Of a stretch of 64,000 bases of DNA, positions 50,609 through 58,475 are shown in pieces. A program made the translations under genes and the position numbers. The stretch is from NCBI GenBank assembly GCA_963803845.1, contig CAWDNZ010000005.1, positions 620,001 to 684,000 on the forward strand, given 5' to 3'. Position 1 is the stretch's first letter. Every line of letters begins with the position of its first letter. Source of the DNA: JABDIY01 sp963803845. GTDB lineage: Bacteria; Actinomycetota; Acidimicrobiia; Acidimicrobiales; SZUA-35. A model generated the notes under the pieces. It was not told the DNA's origin, ran no database searches, and saw only the letters and a list, made by a program, of their open reading frames with translations.

Positions 50609-51457
50609 ATGGACATACAGAATCGGGTAGCAGTGCTCACCGGGGCGGGGTCGGGAATCGGGGAGGCGTTGGCGAAGGCTTTCGCTTCAGCGGGGGCCCG
50701 GCACGTCGTGGTGACCGACGTGAATAGTGCAGCGGCCGAGCGCGTGGCGGGAGAGATCGCCGCAGCCGGTGGCAGTGCAAGCTCGGCGTCGGTGGACGTT
50801 GGAGTAGAAGCGCAGATCCTCGACCTGGTGGAGACCACCGAGTTGAACCACGGGCCAATCGACATCTTCGTCTCCAACGCCGGTTACGTGACCGTTGCCG
50901 GACTGGAGGATCCCAACGAGAGCATCCAGAAGATGTGGGAAGTGCATGTGATGGCACACGTGTACGCCGCCCGGGCGGTCATCCCCTCAATGGCCGCGCG
51001 GGGCGAGGGCTACCTGCTGAATACTGCCAGCGCTGCTGGATTGCTCAGCCAGATCGGTTCCATGAGTTACACGGTGACCAAACATGCTGCGGTTGCATTG
51101 GCGGAGTGGTTGGCGATCAGCCATCACCATCAGGGAATCCGGGTGAGCGTGTTGTGTCCCCAGGCCGTTCGAACGAATATCATCGCCAATTCGCCGGATC
51201 GGGTACCAGGCGAGGATGTTGGCATCGATGACTTCGGCGTTGCCGCCGCCGATGGGATCGTAGAGGCCGACGAGGTCGCCCAGATGTGTATCGAAGCGAT
51301 GGCCGCAGAACGATTCCACGTATTGCCTCATCCCGAGGTTGGGGAGTACATCAAGATGAAGGCGGCTGACCCTGATCGCTGGTTGAGCGCCATGAGGAAG
51401 TTCCAGTCCCGACTGCATGGAGACGGTCAACTTCCTGGCGATCAAATTCTCTCATGA
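50609..51457 (+). CDS. short-chain dehydrogenase/reductase (SDR)
   Basis: The 282-aa classical SDR has TGAGSGIGEAL (NAD(P) motif), DVGVEAQI, SNAGYV, the catalytic serine in LLNTASAAGLL, and Y-x-x-x-K in SYTVTKHAA, followed by VSVLCPQAVRTNI, typical of the substrate/cofactor loop. TACCGT (50595-50600) lies eight bases before the ATG. Its substrate is unknown. The downstream nitroreductase is on the same strand with its own -10. Confidence 0.9.
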   Translation: MDIQNRVAVLTGAGSGIGEALAKAFASAGARHVVVTDVNSAAAERVAGEIAAAGGSASSASVDVGVEAQILDLVETTELNHGPIDIFVSNAGYVTVAGLEDPNESIQKMWEVHVMAHVYAARAVIPSMAARGEGYLLNTASAAGLLSQIGSMSYTVTKHAAVALAEWLAISHHHQGIRVSVLCPQAVRTNIIANSPDRVPGEDVGIDDFGVAAADGIVEADEVAQMCIEAMAAERFHVLPHPEVGEYIKMKAADPDRWLSAMRKFQSRLHGDGQLPGDQILS

Positions 51458-51483
51458 GGCAGCCCGCTTTCTAGGATCGTCGG

Positions 51484-52128
51484 ATGGGTCTGAATCTGTC
51501 CGCCGAAGAACTTCTCACCACTACCCGTAGCGTGCGGAAACGTCTCGACTTCGATCGGCCCGTGGACCGCTCCATCGTGGTGGAATGCATCGATCTTGCT
51601 CTGCAGGCTCCGTCGGGATCCAACTCGCAGGGGTGGCAGTGGGTGGTGATCGAGGACCAGGCAAAGAAGGACGCCATCACCGCTCTCTATGCGGCCAATT
51701 ATGCGGCGTACTCCGCCGGGCCGCGGCCAGAGTACGGCGAGGGCGATGTGCGAAAGGAGTCAATGCCGAAGGTGGCCGATTCGGCTACGTATTTGGCGCA
51801 GAACTTCTCAAAAGCGCCGTTCCTTGTGATCCCGTGCATCAAAGGACGGATGGGCGAAGGCGTTCCCTCCGCCACCCAGGCGGGCGCATGGGGTTCCATT
51901 CTTCCCGCAGTGTGGAGCTTCATGTTGGCTCTACGAAGCAAGGGGTTGGGCTCAGCTTGGACCACGTTGCATCTGCCCAGCGAGGCCGAAGCGGCCGACA
52001 TCATCGGTATCCCGTTCGACGAATACACCCAGGCGGGTCTCTTCCCGGTGGCCTACACCAAGGGGACCGATTTCAAACCGGCCAAACGATTGCCAGCCGA
52101 GGACTTGATCCACTGGGACACCTGGTAA
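51484..52128 (+). CDS. nitroreductase-family flavoprotein
   Basis: The 214-aa protein shows the FMN-binding N-terminal pattern TTRSVRKRLDFDRPV and LALQAPSGSNSQGWQW, where the Arg and Ser/Asn residues contact FMN phosphate and ring. The later LALRSKGLGSAWTTLHLP is the family C-terminal domain. It would reduce nitro compounds, quinones or flavins with NAD(P)H. TAGGAT (51472-51477) ends six bases before ATG 51484. Confidence 0.87.
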   Translation: MGLNLSAEELLTTTRSVRKRLDFDRPVDRSIVVECIDLALQAPSGSNSQGWQWVVIEDQAKKDAITALYAANYAAYSAGPRPEYGEGDVRKESMPKVADSATYLAQNFSKAPFLVIPCIKGRMGEGVPSATQAGAWGSILPAVWSFMLALRSKGLGSAWTTLHLPSEAEAADIIGIPFDEYTQAGLFPVAYTKGTDFKPAKRLPAEDLIHWDTW

Positions 52129-52136
52129 GAAGGCGG

Positions 52137-52646
52137 TTAGGTAGGGTCCCACCGCTGGCGACGCAGGACGGGAATCAAGGTGATTGCCAGAACCGGAAGC
52201 AGTAGCCAGAGGAGCCCGGGCCCCAGGAACCAGGGATCACCGACCGGATTGGCGCGGACCGTCGGAGCGACGTCTGCTTGGTTCAGCGCCAGCTGCTGGC
52301 CGGCCTGCAGTTGCTCGACCACCGCAATTGCTTCCTGTTCAGCGAGAAGCTGCTGAAGACTGGCGATCATCTCCTCGTTCGATCCTTCCCGAGGAATGAG
52401 GAGGGGAGCCTCTCGAGCTCTGAGCTCCACTTGCGGCGGGATGCGGCCGGTTGCCTCTTCGTTCTGCCCGTTCCTGGCCTGAACCGCCACCATGACAGCC
52501 ATGGTGAGTAGTAGTGCGAACAGCGGTCCGCCGATTGCCATGGCCACCCGGCGACGATGGCGGTCGGAAGCGGCATCGAAGTCTTCATACGCTGCATCGA
52601 CCACGGCATCGGGCCGCTTGTGTTCAGATCGATCGAACTCCGCCAT
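52137..52646 (-). CDS. two-helix membrane protein with coiled-coil middle
   Basis: The 169-aa protein has a helix near residues 36-54 (AIGGPLFALLLTMAVMVAV) and one near 143-158 (GLLWLLLPVLAITLIPVL). Between them is a polar, Gln/Glu-rich stretch (NEEMIASLQQLLAEQEAIAV, then VEQLQAGQQLAL) that looks coiled-coil and would face outside. No family is recognised. It converges on the nitroreductase gene. A weak CACTCT sits seven bases before the ATG. Confidence 0.6.
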   Translation of the reverse strand: MAEFDRSEHKRPDAVVDAAYEDFDAASDRHRRRVAMAIGGPLFALLLTMAVMVAVQARNGQNEEATGRIPPQVELRAREAPLLIPREGSNEEMIASLQQLLAEQEAIAVVEQLQAGQQLALNQADVAPTVRANPVGDPWFLGPGLLWLLLPVLAITLIPVLRRQRWDPT

Positions 52647-52698
52647 CGTTTCTAGAGTGGCGCAGGTCCCGGTGCTTGAAAAGGGGTAGTTGTCACCG

Positions 52699-53751
52699 TC
52701 ACCGGTTTCCCAGACTGAAGTGCTGGTAGTCCTTCACCGTGTTCCACCGGCCACCCCACGCCCAGCCGATCGAATCGAAGGCCTCCACCACTGCATCGCC
52801 CTCTCGGATGAGCGCCGGGCTGTGAATGGACCGATCGGCAAACCTGCGCCCTGCCTCCGGCAGAACTACCGAATTCTTTACATACGGGTTGACCAATGGG
52901 TTCACATCGAGCGCTCGCCCGTAGGCGTGCGCTGACCATGATGTGCTGGACACCGCATTTCGGCAGTTGAACGCCGAAGTGTTGTTGGCTTCCATGCTGG
53001 CATCGTCTGAACCGCCAAACTCGTCGATGGTTCGCATCGACTGGATTGGATAACGGGCGATGAAGAGTCTTTCGAAGACCACCAGGATGTCATCGGCCGA
53101 ATCGGTGTGAACCACGATCTCGCCCGTGGCAACCGCACCGCTGAAGTTCACATAGGACACCGTGAGTAGCCGCAGGTCTTTCGGAGCGACCGGGCAACCC
53201 GGGCGCCAAGAAACGCCCAGATCCGCAGCGGTGACCTGGCTCACGCTGGACCGGAACGCCGGGAGCTTCGCCGCTTGGAGGCCGGTCCGTTCGGAGAATT
53301 CGGCGGATTCGGCGAACCACAACACGATGTGGGATCGGGGTACCCCGGTCTGAAGCAGGTTGTTCCAGTACCGGCGGCCAGCCGCATCGGGCAGACGCCC
53401 AAGAACGTTCAGGTAGACCTGGTCGAGGAATCGCAGATCGCCCGATGGTCCCTCGACCACCCCGAACCGCTTCGTGAATTCAGCCGACTTCGCAAACGCA
53501 TCGGCAATCTGGACCGGATCGGCTCCCGTGCTGAGCAGCGAGTACCAGTAGGCCATTCCGCCGGGGTCGGGGTCACGGTTCAACACAGCTCGATAGAAGC
53601 GCGTGATTCGGAGTTCGTTAGGAGTGAGTGACGCCATCTCGCCGGGGGCCGACGAGCTGCTCTGGCTCGCTGCCGGCGGGACGCCAACCACGACCAAGGC
53701 CACAGCAATGAGAATGAGGATCAGCTTGCGCATACCTCTTGATCGGCGCAC
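52699..53751 (-). CDS. DUF4214 domain fused to M15-type peptidase
   Basis: The 350-aa exported protein begins MRRSRGMRKLILILIAVALV, a signal peptide. Residues 40-180 form DUF4214 with two motif copies: YRAVLNRDPDPGGMAYWYSL and LNVLGRLPDAAGRRYWNNLL. Residues of about 195-350 look like an M15C-type peptidase domain (D-alanyl-D-alanine or L-alanyl-D-glutamate peptidase): SSTSWSAHAYGRALDVNP contains the S-x-H-x-x-G-x-A-x-D zinc motif, and KDYQHFSLG gives the last ligand. It probably cuts peptidoglycan outside the cell. GTG 53751 is chosen, with TAGTCT seven bases upstream; ATG 53733 (AAGAGG before it) is an alternative. Confidence 0.82.
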   Translation of the reverse strand: MRRSRGMRKLILILIAVALVVVGVPPAASQSSSSAPGEMASLTPNELRITRFYRAVLNRDPDPGGMAYWYSLLSTGADPVQIADAFAKSAEFTKRFGVVEGPSGDLRFLDQVYLNVLGRLPDAAGRRYWNNLLQTGVPRSHIVLWFAESAEFSERTGLQAAKLPAFRSSVSQVTAADLGVSWRPGCPVAPKDLRLLTVSYVNFSGAVATGEIVVHTDSADDILVVFERLFIARYPIQSMRTIDEFGGSDDASMEANNTSAFNCRNAVSSTSWSAHAYGRALDVNPLVNPYVKNSVVLPEAGRRFADRSIHSPALIREGDAVVEAFDSIGWAWGGRWNTVKDYQHFSLGNR

Positions 53752-53772
53752 AGGCCAAAGACTACAGCCCCG

Positions 53773-53926
53773 TGGCAGCGCAGGATCGCCGGGCGTGAAC
53801 TGGCAGCGCAGGAATCGCTCCAGCGCGAACCGTCAGCGGCCAGAATGGCGGCCGCGAACCTCAGCTGTCACCTCGGCTGAACCGGCAGCGCAGGATCCCG
53901 CCTGCGCGAACGTCAGCTGCCACCCC
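53773..53926. repeat. degenerate array of GGCAGCGCAGGAT-type units
   Basis: Six diverged units of 23-31 bases (the last is partial) lie between two minus-strand genes: 53773-53800, 53801-53831, 53832-53860, 53861-53883, 53884-53911 and 53912-53926. Most end in GCGAAC(C/G). The fifth contains a hairpin, GCGCAGG with CCTGCGC. Different from the CCCCCGGAGGGA family. Confidence 0.65.
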
Positions 53927-53928
53927 GA

Positions 53929-55029
53929 TTACAGGCCGATGCGTTGGGCGAGTTGTTCGCGGTGGTAGGCGGGGTCGCCGAACATCAACTCCGAGCTCTT
54001 GGCCCGCTTGAAGTACAGGTGGGCGGGGTGTTCCCAGGTGAAGCCGATCCCGCCGTGGATCTGGATGTTTTCGGCCGCCGCGTGGAAATAGGCATCGGAG
54101 CAGTAGGCCTTTGCAAGGCTGGCCACCGACGGGAGTTCGTCGTTCATTTCGCTGGCGCACCAGAGCCCGTAGTATGCGGCGCTCTTGGCACTCTCCACCT
54201 CCACCAGCATGTCCGCCAGCTTGTGTTTGATCGCCTGGAATGACCCGATGGGTCGGCCGAATTGCACGCGATCCTTGGCGTACTGGGTGCCCATCTCCAG
54301 GACGAACTGGGCGCCGCCAACCTGCTCCGCTGCCAGGGCGATGGCGGCCAGATCCAACACTTGCTGAATCGTCTCCCATCCCTTGCCGTCAGCTCCGATC
54401 AGAGTGGCCGGGGCGCTGTGGAAGTTGACCTTGGCCTGTTTGCGGGTCTGATCCATCGTGGCCAGCGGCTCGACAGACACACCATCGGCCTGCCCATCTA
54501 CCGCGAACAGACTGATTCCGGCACTGGTCTTGGCGGCAACAATGAAGAGGTCGGCGATATGGCCGTCGATCACGAAACTCTTGGTGCCCGAGACCTTCTT
54601 GCCGTCCGACGTCGCTTCGATTCCCGAAGCGTCCCACTTTCCGTTTTCTTCGGTGTAGGCCAGGGTGGCGATGGTCTCGCCCGAGGCGATTCCGGGCAGG
54701 TGGGTCTTCTTGGCTTCGTCATCCCCGGAGTGCAGCAGGGCCAGCGTGGCAAGTGTGGTGGAGAAAAACGGTGCACAGAGCAATGCCCGTCCCATTTCCT
54801 CCAACACGATTCCTAGCTCGACGAAGGTGAAACCTTGACCGCCGAATTCTTCGGGCACAATCAGAGCGGGTAGCCCCATCTGCTCGCTCATTTGTTTCCA
54901 GACCGCGCTGTCGAATCCGGCTTCGGTCTCCATTTGCTCCCGGACCGCTTCCTCGGAGGACTTGTCGCTCAGAAACGAGCGAACGAATTCGCGCAGTTGG
55001 TCTTGTTCTTCGGAGAAAGCAAAGTTCAT
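53929..55029 (-). CDS. acyl-CoA dehydrogenase
   Basis: The 366-aa FAD enzyme removes two hydrogens from an acyl-CoA. It begins MNFAFSEEQDQLREFVRSFL, contains LPALIVPEEFGGQGFTFVELGIVLEEMGRAL (split: LIVPEEFGGQG; VELGIVLEEMGRAL), TLAYTEENGKWD and FGRPIGSFQAIKHKLADM. The C-terminal helix domain keeps NIQIHGGIGFTWEHPAHLYFKRA. The general base normally at a Glu near the C-terminus is not placed with certainty. ATG 55029 matches the family start; sequence upstream in the same frame runs into the antitoxin promoter. The expression region is shared with the toxin-antitoxin pair. Confidence 0.88.
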   Translation of the reverse strand: MNFAFSEEQDQLREFVRSFLSDKSSEEAVREQMETEAGFDSAVWKQMSEQMGLPALIVPEEFGGQGFTFVELGIVLEEMGRALLCAPFFSTTLATLALLHSGDDEAKKTHLPGIASGETIATLAYTEENGKWDASGIEATSDGKKVSGTKSFVIDGHIADLFIVAAKTSAGISLFAVDGQADGVSVEPLATMDQTRKQAKVNFHSAPATLIGADGKGWETIQQVLDLAAIALAAEQVGGAQFVLEMGTQYAKDRVQFGRPIGSFQAIKHKLADMLVEVESAKSAAYYGLWCASEMNDELPSVASLAKAYCSDAYFHAAAENIQIHGGIGFTWEHPAHLYFKRAKSSELMFGDPAYHREQLAQRIGL

Positions 55030-55070
55030 GACAGAAAGGGAAGCAGCTTGTACGTGCGGAAGCGAATCTT

Positions 55071-55094
55071 TTTGTGTACTCATGCGTACACAAA
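55071..55094. promoter_or_regulatory. 24-bp inverted repeat, probable antitoxin operator
   Basis: TTTGTGTAC (55071-55079) and GTACACAAA (55086-55094) form perfect 9-bp arms around a 6-bp spacer. The site lies just before TACCCT (55099-55104), the -10 of the antitoxin gene, so it covers the -35 and spacer region. Toxin-antitoxin complexes commonly bind such sites. It could also control the divergent acyl-CoA dehydrogenase gene. Confidence 0.7.
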
Positions 55095-55110
55095 TTGCTA
55101 CCCTGGGGAG

Positions 55111-55410
55111 ATGGCCGAACACCCGTCCCGTCGCATAGGCGTACGAGAGCTTCGCGAACAGTTGGCGCACATGGTGCAGTCCGCCGTTGCCGGTGAGCGA
55201 ATCACCATCACCATGCGCGGGAATCCCGTGGCGGTGTTGGGGCCAACCGAGCCCAGCCAGGGCGTTCGGCCGGATTTGGACACGCTCGCCGCCGCCGGCC
55301 TGGTGGAGCCGCCGCGCCGGCGGGACCAGCCGGTCACACCAGCGCCGGTGCTTCTCCCCGTCGACGTGCGGATGGACCGGGTGCTGGACCAACTTCGTGG
55401 TCGCGCATGA
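55111..55410 (+). CDS. type II antitoxin, Phd/YefM family
   Basis: The 99-aa protein begins MAEHPSRRIGVRELREQLAH and has VAGERITITMRGNPVAVLGP, the Phd/YefM fold N-terminal DNA-binding/dimer part. The C-terminal 50 residues (Pro/Arg-rich, then VDVRMDRVLDQLRGRA) are the likely toxin-binding tail. It should bind and neutralise the downstream VapC toxin and repress its own promoter. ATG 55111 has TACCCT (55099-55104) six bases upstream; the frame is open to the left but overlaps the dehydrogenase gene. The toxin begins 10 bases after its stop. Confidence 0.85.
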   Translation: MAEHPSRRIGVRELREQLAHMVQSAVAGERITITMRGNPVAVLGPTEPSQGVRPDLDTLAAAGLVEPPRRRDQPVTPAPVLLPVDVRMDRVLDQLRGRA

Positions 55411-55420
55411 GTGGTCGCGC

Positions 55421-55849
55421 ATGAGTAGCCGCTTGCTCTACGTCGACACATCTGCGCTGCTTCGTCGTTACGTGGCCAGTCCCCATCGGCTGATGGTCGT
55501 CGACGCCATGGAGGCCGGCAGCGTCTGGGTCGCATCCACGCTCACCCGAACCGAAACACTGCTGGCATTACAGCAAGTTGCGCACTCCCCGGAGCAGCTC
55601 TCCGAGTTGTGGGCGACGGTGCGGGGTGAATGGGATGCCTTCTGGGAAATACCGATTGACCAGCGCTGTCTCAACCGAGCCGTCGATATCGGGGGCCAGT
55701 TTGGTCTCGGAACAGTAGACGCACTGCAGTTGGCGGCCGCCGATCGCCTGCCCCGGCCCGCTCGCTTTCTCACCTTCGAACGGCAGCAGATCCCGGCCGC
55801 AACAGAACTTGGCTTCGAGGTGATCAGCGCGCTCGATGCCGCCCAGTAG
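55421..55849 (+). CDS. vapC: VapC-type PIN-domain toxin
   Basis: The 142-aa protein is a PIN-domain ribonuclease. Acidic active-site residues are visible: Asp in LLYVDTSALLRRYV, Glu in TLTRTETLLAL, and Asp in FGLGTVDALQLAAADRL. VapC toxins cut tRNA or rRNA when free of antitoxin. The start is ATG 55421; a GTGGTCGCGCATGAG duplication around 55398-55425 joins antitoxin and toxin. It is the second gene of the operon with the Phd-type antitoxin. Confidence 0.85.
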   Translation: MSSRLLYVDTSALLRRYVASPHRLMVVDAMEAGSVWVASTLTRTETLLALQQVAHSPEQLSELWATVRGEWDAFWEIPIDQRCLNRAVDIGGQFGLGTVDALQLAAADRLPRPARFLTFERQQIPAATELGFEVISALDAAQ

Positions 55850-55860
55850 CCTGCTGGGGC

Positions 55861-56379
55861 ATGGTCTTCTTGATTCTGGGTCTCGGCGCGTTGGCCGTCA
55901 TAGCGATCGCCCTCGTGGCGGTAGGCGGCGGGGTGGCGAAAACCGCAGAAATGCCCGACCAGGTGGTCTACGACGTGATGGAAAGCATCGACTTTTGTGC
56001 CGAGGCGCTTCCCGACGAGGTCACTGCGACGCTCTCCTATGACGACCTCCGTCGAGCCCTCCGCCTGCATTTGGAATGGCTGCAGGCGTACCACTTCACC
56101 CCCGATGGTGATCCCGAGGGTCCCATCGTCTTCAACAGTGATGATGCACTGAGCTATGTAATGGAGCGAGCAGCCGTCACCGGTCTACCGATCTCGGCCG
56201 ATCATGCCAAACAGGTCATCGACACACATCTGGCCTATTTCCAGTTCATGGGTGCTGTTCACATCGAAGATCCGGAGTTGGTGGCAAAGGACTTGACGGA
56301 CTTCGGCATTCTGGATGCTGGTGACCAAACTCCCTCGATCCCAGCGGCAAATGATTCCGACGCCGATCCAGCTGCGTAG
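55861..56379 (+). CDS. membrane-anchored conserved-looking protein (172 aa)
   Basis: The protein opens with one helix (MVFLILGLGALAVIAIALVAVGGGV), then a soluble part of helices (VYDVMESIDFCAEALPDE; TLSYDDLRRALRLHLEWLQAYH; ISADHAKQVIDTHLAYFQFM) and an acidic end. I think I have seen similar actinobacterial proteins but cannot name the family. TAGCCT (55847-55852) lies eight bases before the ATG, overlapping the vapC stop. The next small gene has a separate -10. Confidence 0.65.
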   Translation: MVFLILGLGALAVIAIALVAVGGGVAKTAEMPDQVVYDVMESIDFCAEALPDEVTATLSYDDLRRALRLHLEWLQAYHFTPDGDPEGPIVFNSDDALSYVMERAAVTGLPISADHAKQVIDTHLAYFQFMGAVHIEDPELVAKDLTDFGILDAGDQTPSIPAANDSDADPAA

Positions 56380-56390
56380 GATTGCATTCT

Positions 56391-56594
56391 GTGGAACGCC
56401 CAACGAACTTTGCCCACCATCGCTTTGTCGGCGACAAACGGACACTCGTGGTCTATGACGTCGACAATCTTGTTGACCAGTCGATCATGAACGAACTGCT
56501 CGAAGCTCGAACGTTCCTCTGCTTCGCTCCCGACACCGTCGTGGAAGCGCGAAATCGCGGTTACCGCCTGTACAAAGGCCCTGGCGCTGGCTGA
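56391..56594 (+). CDS. small conserved-looking protein (67 aa)
   Basis: Sequence begins MERPTNFAHHRFVGDKRTLV, then VVYDVDNLVDQSIMNELLEA and ends with FAPDTVVEARNRGYRLYKG. The balance of charged and hydrophobic residues and the HHRFVGDKRT opening look like a real folded domain; I believe related short proteins exist in actinobacteria but give no function. GTG 56391 has TAGGAT (56377-56382) eight bases upstream. It is followed by a hydrolase gene 50 bases later. Confidence 0.6.
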   Translation: MERPTNFAHHRFVGDKRTLVVYDVDNLVDQSIMNELLEARTFLCFAPDTVVEARNRGYRLYKGPGAG

Positions 56595-56643
56595 GTCGAT
56601 TCAACTCGTTTCCCGGGCGAACGGGGTCCATCCGCCGACAGCG

Positions 56644-57369
56644 ATGTTGACCCTCGAAGCGACGGTATCCCACCCGGTTCGGCGCACGCGACTGCCGACG
56701 GTAGCCATTCTGGTGCACGGGTTTCCCTCCGGTTCCGTGCACGCCTCCAAGATCGGGGCCGATCTCCCCGAACTCGGTGACCGACTTGCGACCACGATGG
56801 GATGGCAAGCGATCTGCCCACGCCTGAGGGGCTGTGGCGCCAGTGAGGGAAATTTCAGCTTGGCTGGCTGGGTTTCCGACGTGATCGCGGCAGCCAACTA
56901 CAGCGCCGTGAACTTCCCGGATTCGCCGATCTACGTCGTGGGTTTTGGCACTGGGGGAGCCGTGGGACTCGAGGCGGCGGGAAGACTGCCCGAGGTTGCG
57001 GGAGCTGCTGTGCTGGCTACACCTGCAGACTTCGAGGACTGGGCGAATCGCCCCGATCAGCTCATCGTCCACAGCCGCAAGGTCTCGGTGATCAAAGACG
57101 CTGCCTTCCCCGAGGATCGCAAGGGCTGGCGTAACGAGCTTCAACAGATTCGCGCCGTAACCGCCGCCAAAGCCTTCAGCGACCGCCCGTTACTCGTACT
57201 TCATGGGTCCGAAGATGATCTTGTTCCAACGCTCGATGCCAGAGCGGTTGCTGATGCTCACGGGGGTGCCGACCTGCGCATCATCATCGGTGCCGGTCAT
57301 CAACTGCGTCACGATCCTCGTGCGCTCGCCATGTTGTTGGGTTGGATGGATCGCCACAGTCAAGTGTGA
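56644..57369 (+). CDS. alpha/beta hydrolase-fold protein, atypical nucleophile site
   Basis: The 241-aa protein has the fold: VAILVHGFPSGSVHAS (oxyanion strand), PRLRGCGASEGNFSLAGWVSD, VGFGTGGAVGLEAAG at the position of the nucleophile elbow, LLVLHGSEDDLVPTLDA (acid) and GAGHQLRHDPRA (histidine). At the elbow the usual G-x-S-x-G reads GFGTGG, so the serine is replaced by Gly or Thr; activity as an esterase is doubtful. The frame is open upstream (LALAESIQLVSRANG), so another start before 56644 is possible. Confidence 0.75.
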   Translation: MLTLEATVSHPVRRTRLPTVAILVHGFPSGSVHASKIGADLPELGDRLATTMGWQAICPRLRGCGASEGNFSLAGWVSDVIAAANYSAVNFPDSPIYVVGFGTGGAVGLEAAGRLPEVAGAAVLATPADFEDWANRPDQLIVHSRKVSVIKDAAFPEDRKGWRNELQQIRAVTAAKAFSDRPLLVLHGSEDDLVPTLDARAVADAHGGADLRIIIGAGHQLRHDPRALAMLLGWMDRHSQV

Positions 57370-57433
57370 CCTCCCGCAAAGAGCAGCCAGCAGGCCCAGA
57401 GCAGCCCAGCAGGCGGAGAGAGCGAACCGCTCG

Positions 57434-58051
57434 CTAGAGCAGGGCGCGGAGCGAACCGATCACGGCGTCAGCCCGTGCGGCATCGGGCCAGGCGGCGTGA
57501 ACGTGGCCCCATGGTCCGCGGCGGATCAGCACGGCCCGAATTCCAAGTTCCAGGGCTGGCAGGATGTCGTGGTCAACCCGATCGCCCACGTAGACGATGT
57601 CGTGGGCTGGGACCCCCGCTTCTCTGATCAGGCGGCGGTAAAAACGGCGAGCGGGTTTGCGTGCTCCCCATTGTTCGGCCCCCCGGATGAGGTCTACCGG
57701 CAGGTTCATGGCCTCCAAAGCGTTGGAGGCCCGCTTATTCTGGTTTCCTGCCACCATCACCCGATGACCAACCCGTTGCAGCGTTTTGAGGGTGGGAATG
57801 GCATCGGGGTAGAAGTCGTCCGGGAGGATTCCGTCTTCGGGGCGGTTTCGCCACGCCAAGTTCGCCTCGAACCGGTCGAGATCCACATCGAAGTGCTCAA
57901 AGACATCTCGCTGGTCGCGGCCCTCGGCGATTGCGGAGCCCAACACGCCGATGAAGGTCAGCGGGGGCACCCCGATCTGGTGGGCGTACCGCAGCCACAG
58001 GCGACTCTCGTCGATGAGGGTTTCGCCCACGTCGAAGGCGTACACGACCAT
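57434..58051 (-). CDS. HAD-family hydrolase
   Basis: The 205-aa protein has HAD motif I VYAFDVGETLIDE (D-x-G form), motif II VMVAGNQNKRAS, and motif IV DIVYVGDRVDHDILPALE. The Lys of motif III is probably in the GARKPARRFY segment. A cap domain of helices lies between motifs I and II. I start at ATG 58051: TACGGT (58064-58059) ends seven bases before it. It converges on the alpha/beta hydrolase gene and is divergent from the conservon kinase. Confidence 0.85.
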   Translation of the reverse strand: MVVYAFDVGETLIDESRLWLRYAHQIGVPPLTFIGVLGSAIAEGRDQRDVFEHFDVDLDRFEANLAWRNRPEDGILPDDFYPDAIPTLKTLQRVGHRVMVAGNQNKRASNALEAMNLPVDLIRGAEQWGARKPARRFYRRLIREAGVPAHDIVYVGDRVDHDILPALELGIRAVLIRRGPWGHVHAAWPDAARADAVIGSLRALL

Positions 58052-58126
58052 TGAGGCCACCGTAGTCACCCCCGATTAGCAACTCTGGCTCATCGTCCGC
58101 ATGGGCCAACGTCCTGCCAAAACGCA

Positions 58127-58159
58127 GTAGTGGAGCGGCTCGATGCGCCGCTCCACTAC
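58127..58159. other. 13-bp hairpin in a 424-bp divergent gap
   Basis: The gap 58052-58475 has no convincing gene. It contains GTAGTGGAGCGGC / GCCGCTCCACTAC (arms 58127-58139 and 58147-58159, loop 7 bases), a strong stem without a T-tract. A weaker TGTGGG...CCCACA stem lies near 58434-58450. The rest likely holds the kinase operon promoter, but no clear -10 was found. Confidence 0.6.
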
Positions 58160-58475
58160 CACTTGCTAATCCATGCCCAAACGCTTTTGTATCGAGCGGG
58201 ACGCACTCGACGTTGGGCTGGGGTGACCGGCGGGGTTTCCGCCAGCGAAATAGCTGTGCCGCTAGCGGCCAGCCACCTCCAAGGTCCCGACAATTATGTG
58301 AATCTGGACCACCTCCTTCCTCTTGGTGCTCTCGATGGTAGATCACCTTCGCCCATTGGTGCGAGGTTTTTCGATAGGGAATCGACCCCACCGAAAAATC
58401 AAGTGATGCAGCGGGTGGCCGATACACAAGCTGTGGGTTTGGCCCACACAGTTCTCGCTTGCCCGAAAGACCCAT

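Noticed and set aside
55029..55422. N-terminal extension of the acyl-CoA dehydrogenase
   Set aside because: It covers the antitoxin gene and its operator, and the family normally begins at the ATG at 55029.
57370..57433. Fourth copy of the CCCCCGGAGGGA family
   Set aside because: The 64-bp gap has short GAGCAGCC(C)AGCAGGC duplications only; the core and hairpin blocks are absent.
58130..58475. Frames in the divergent gap before the conservon kinase
   Set aside because: Composition is of low-complexity off-frame type on both strands; the gap is better explained by the hairpin and promoter region.
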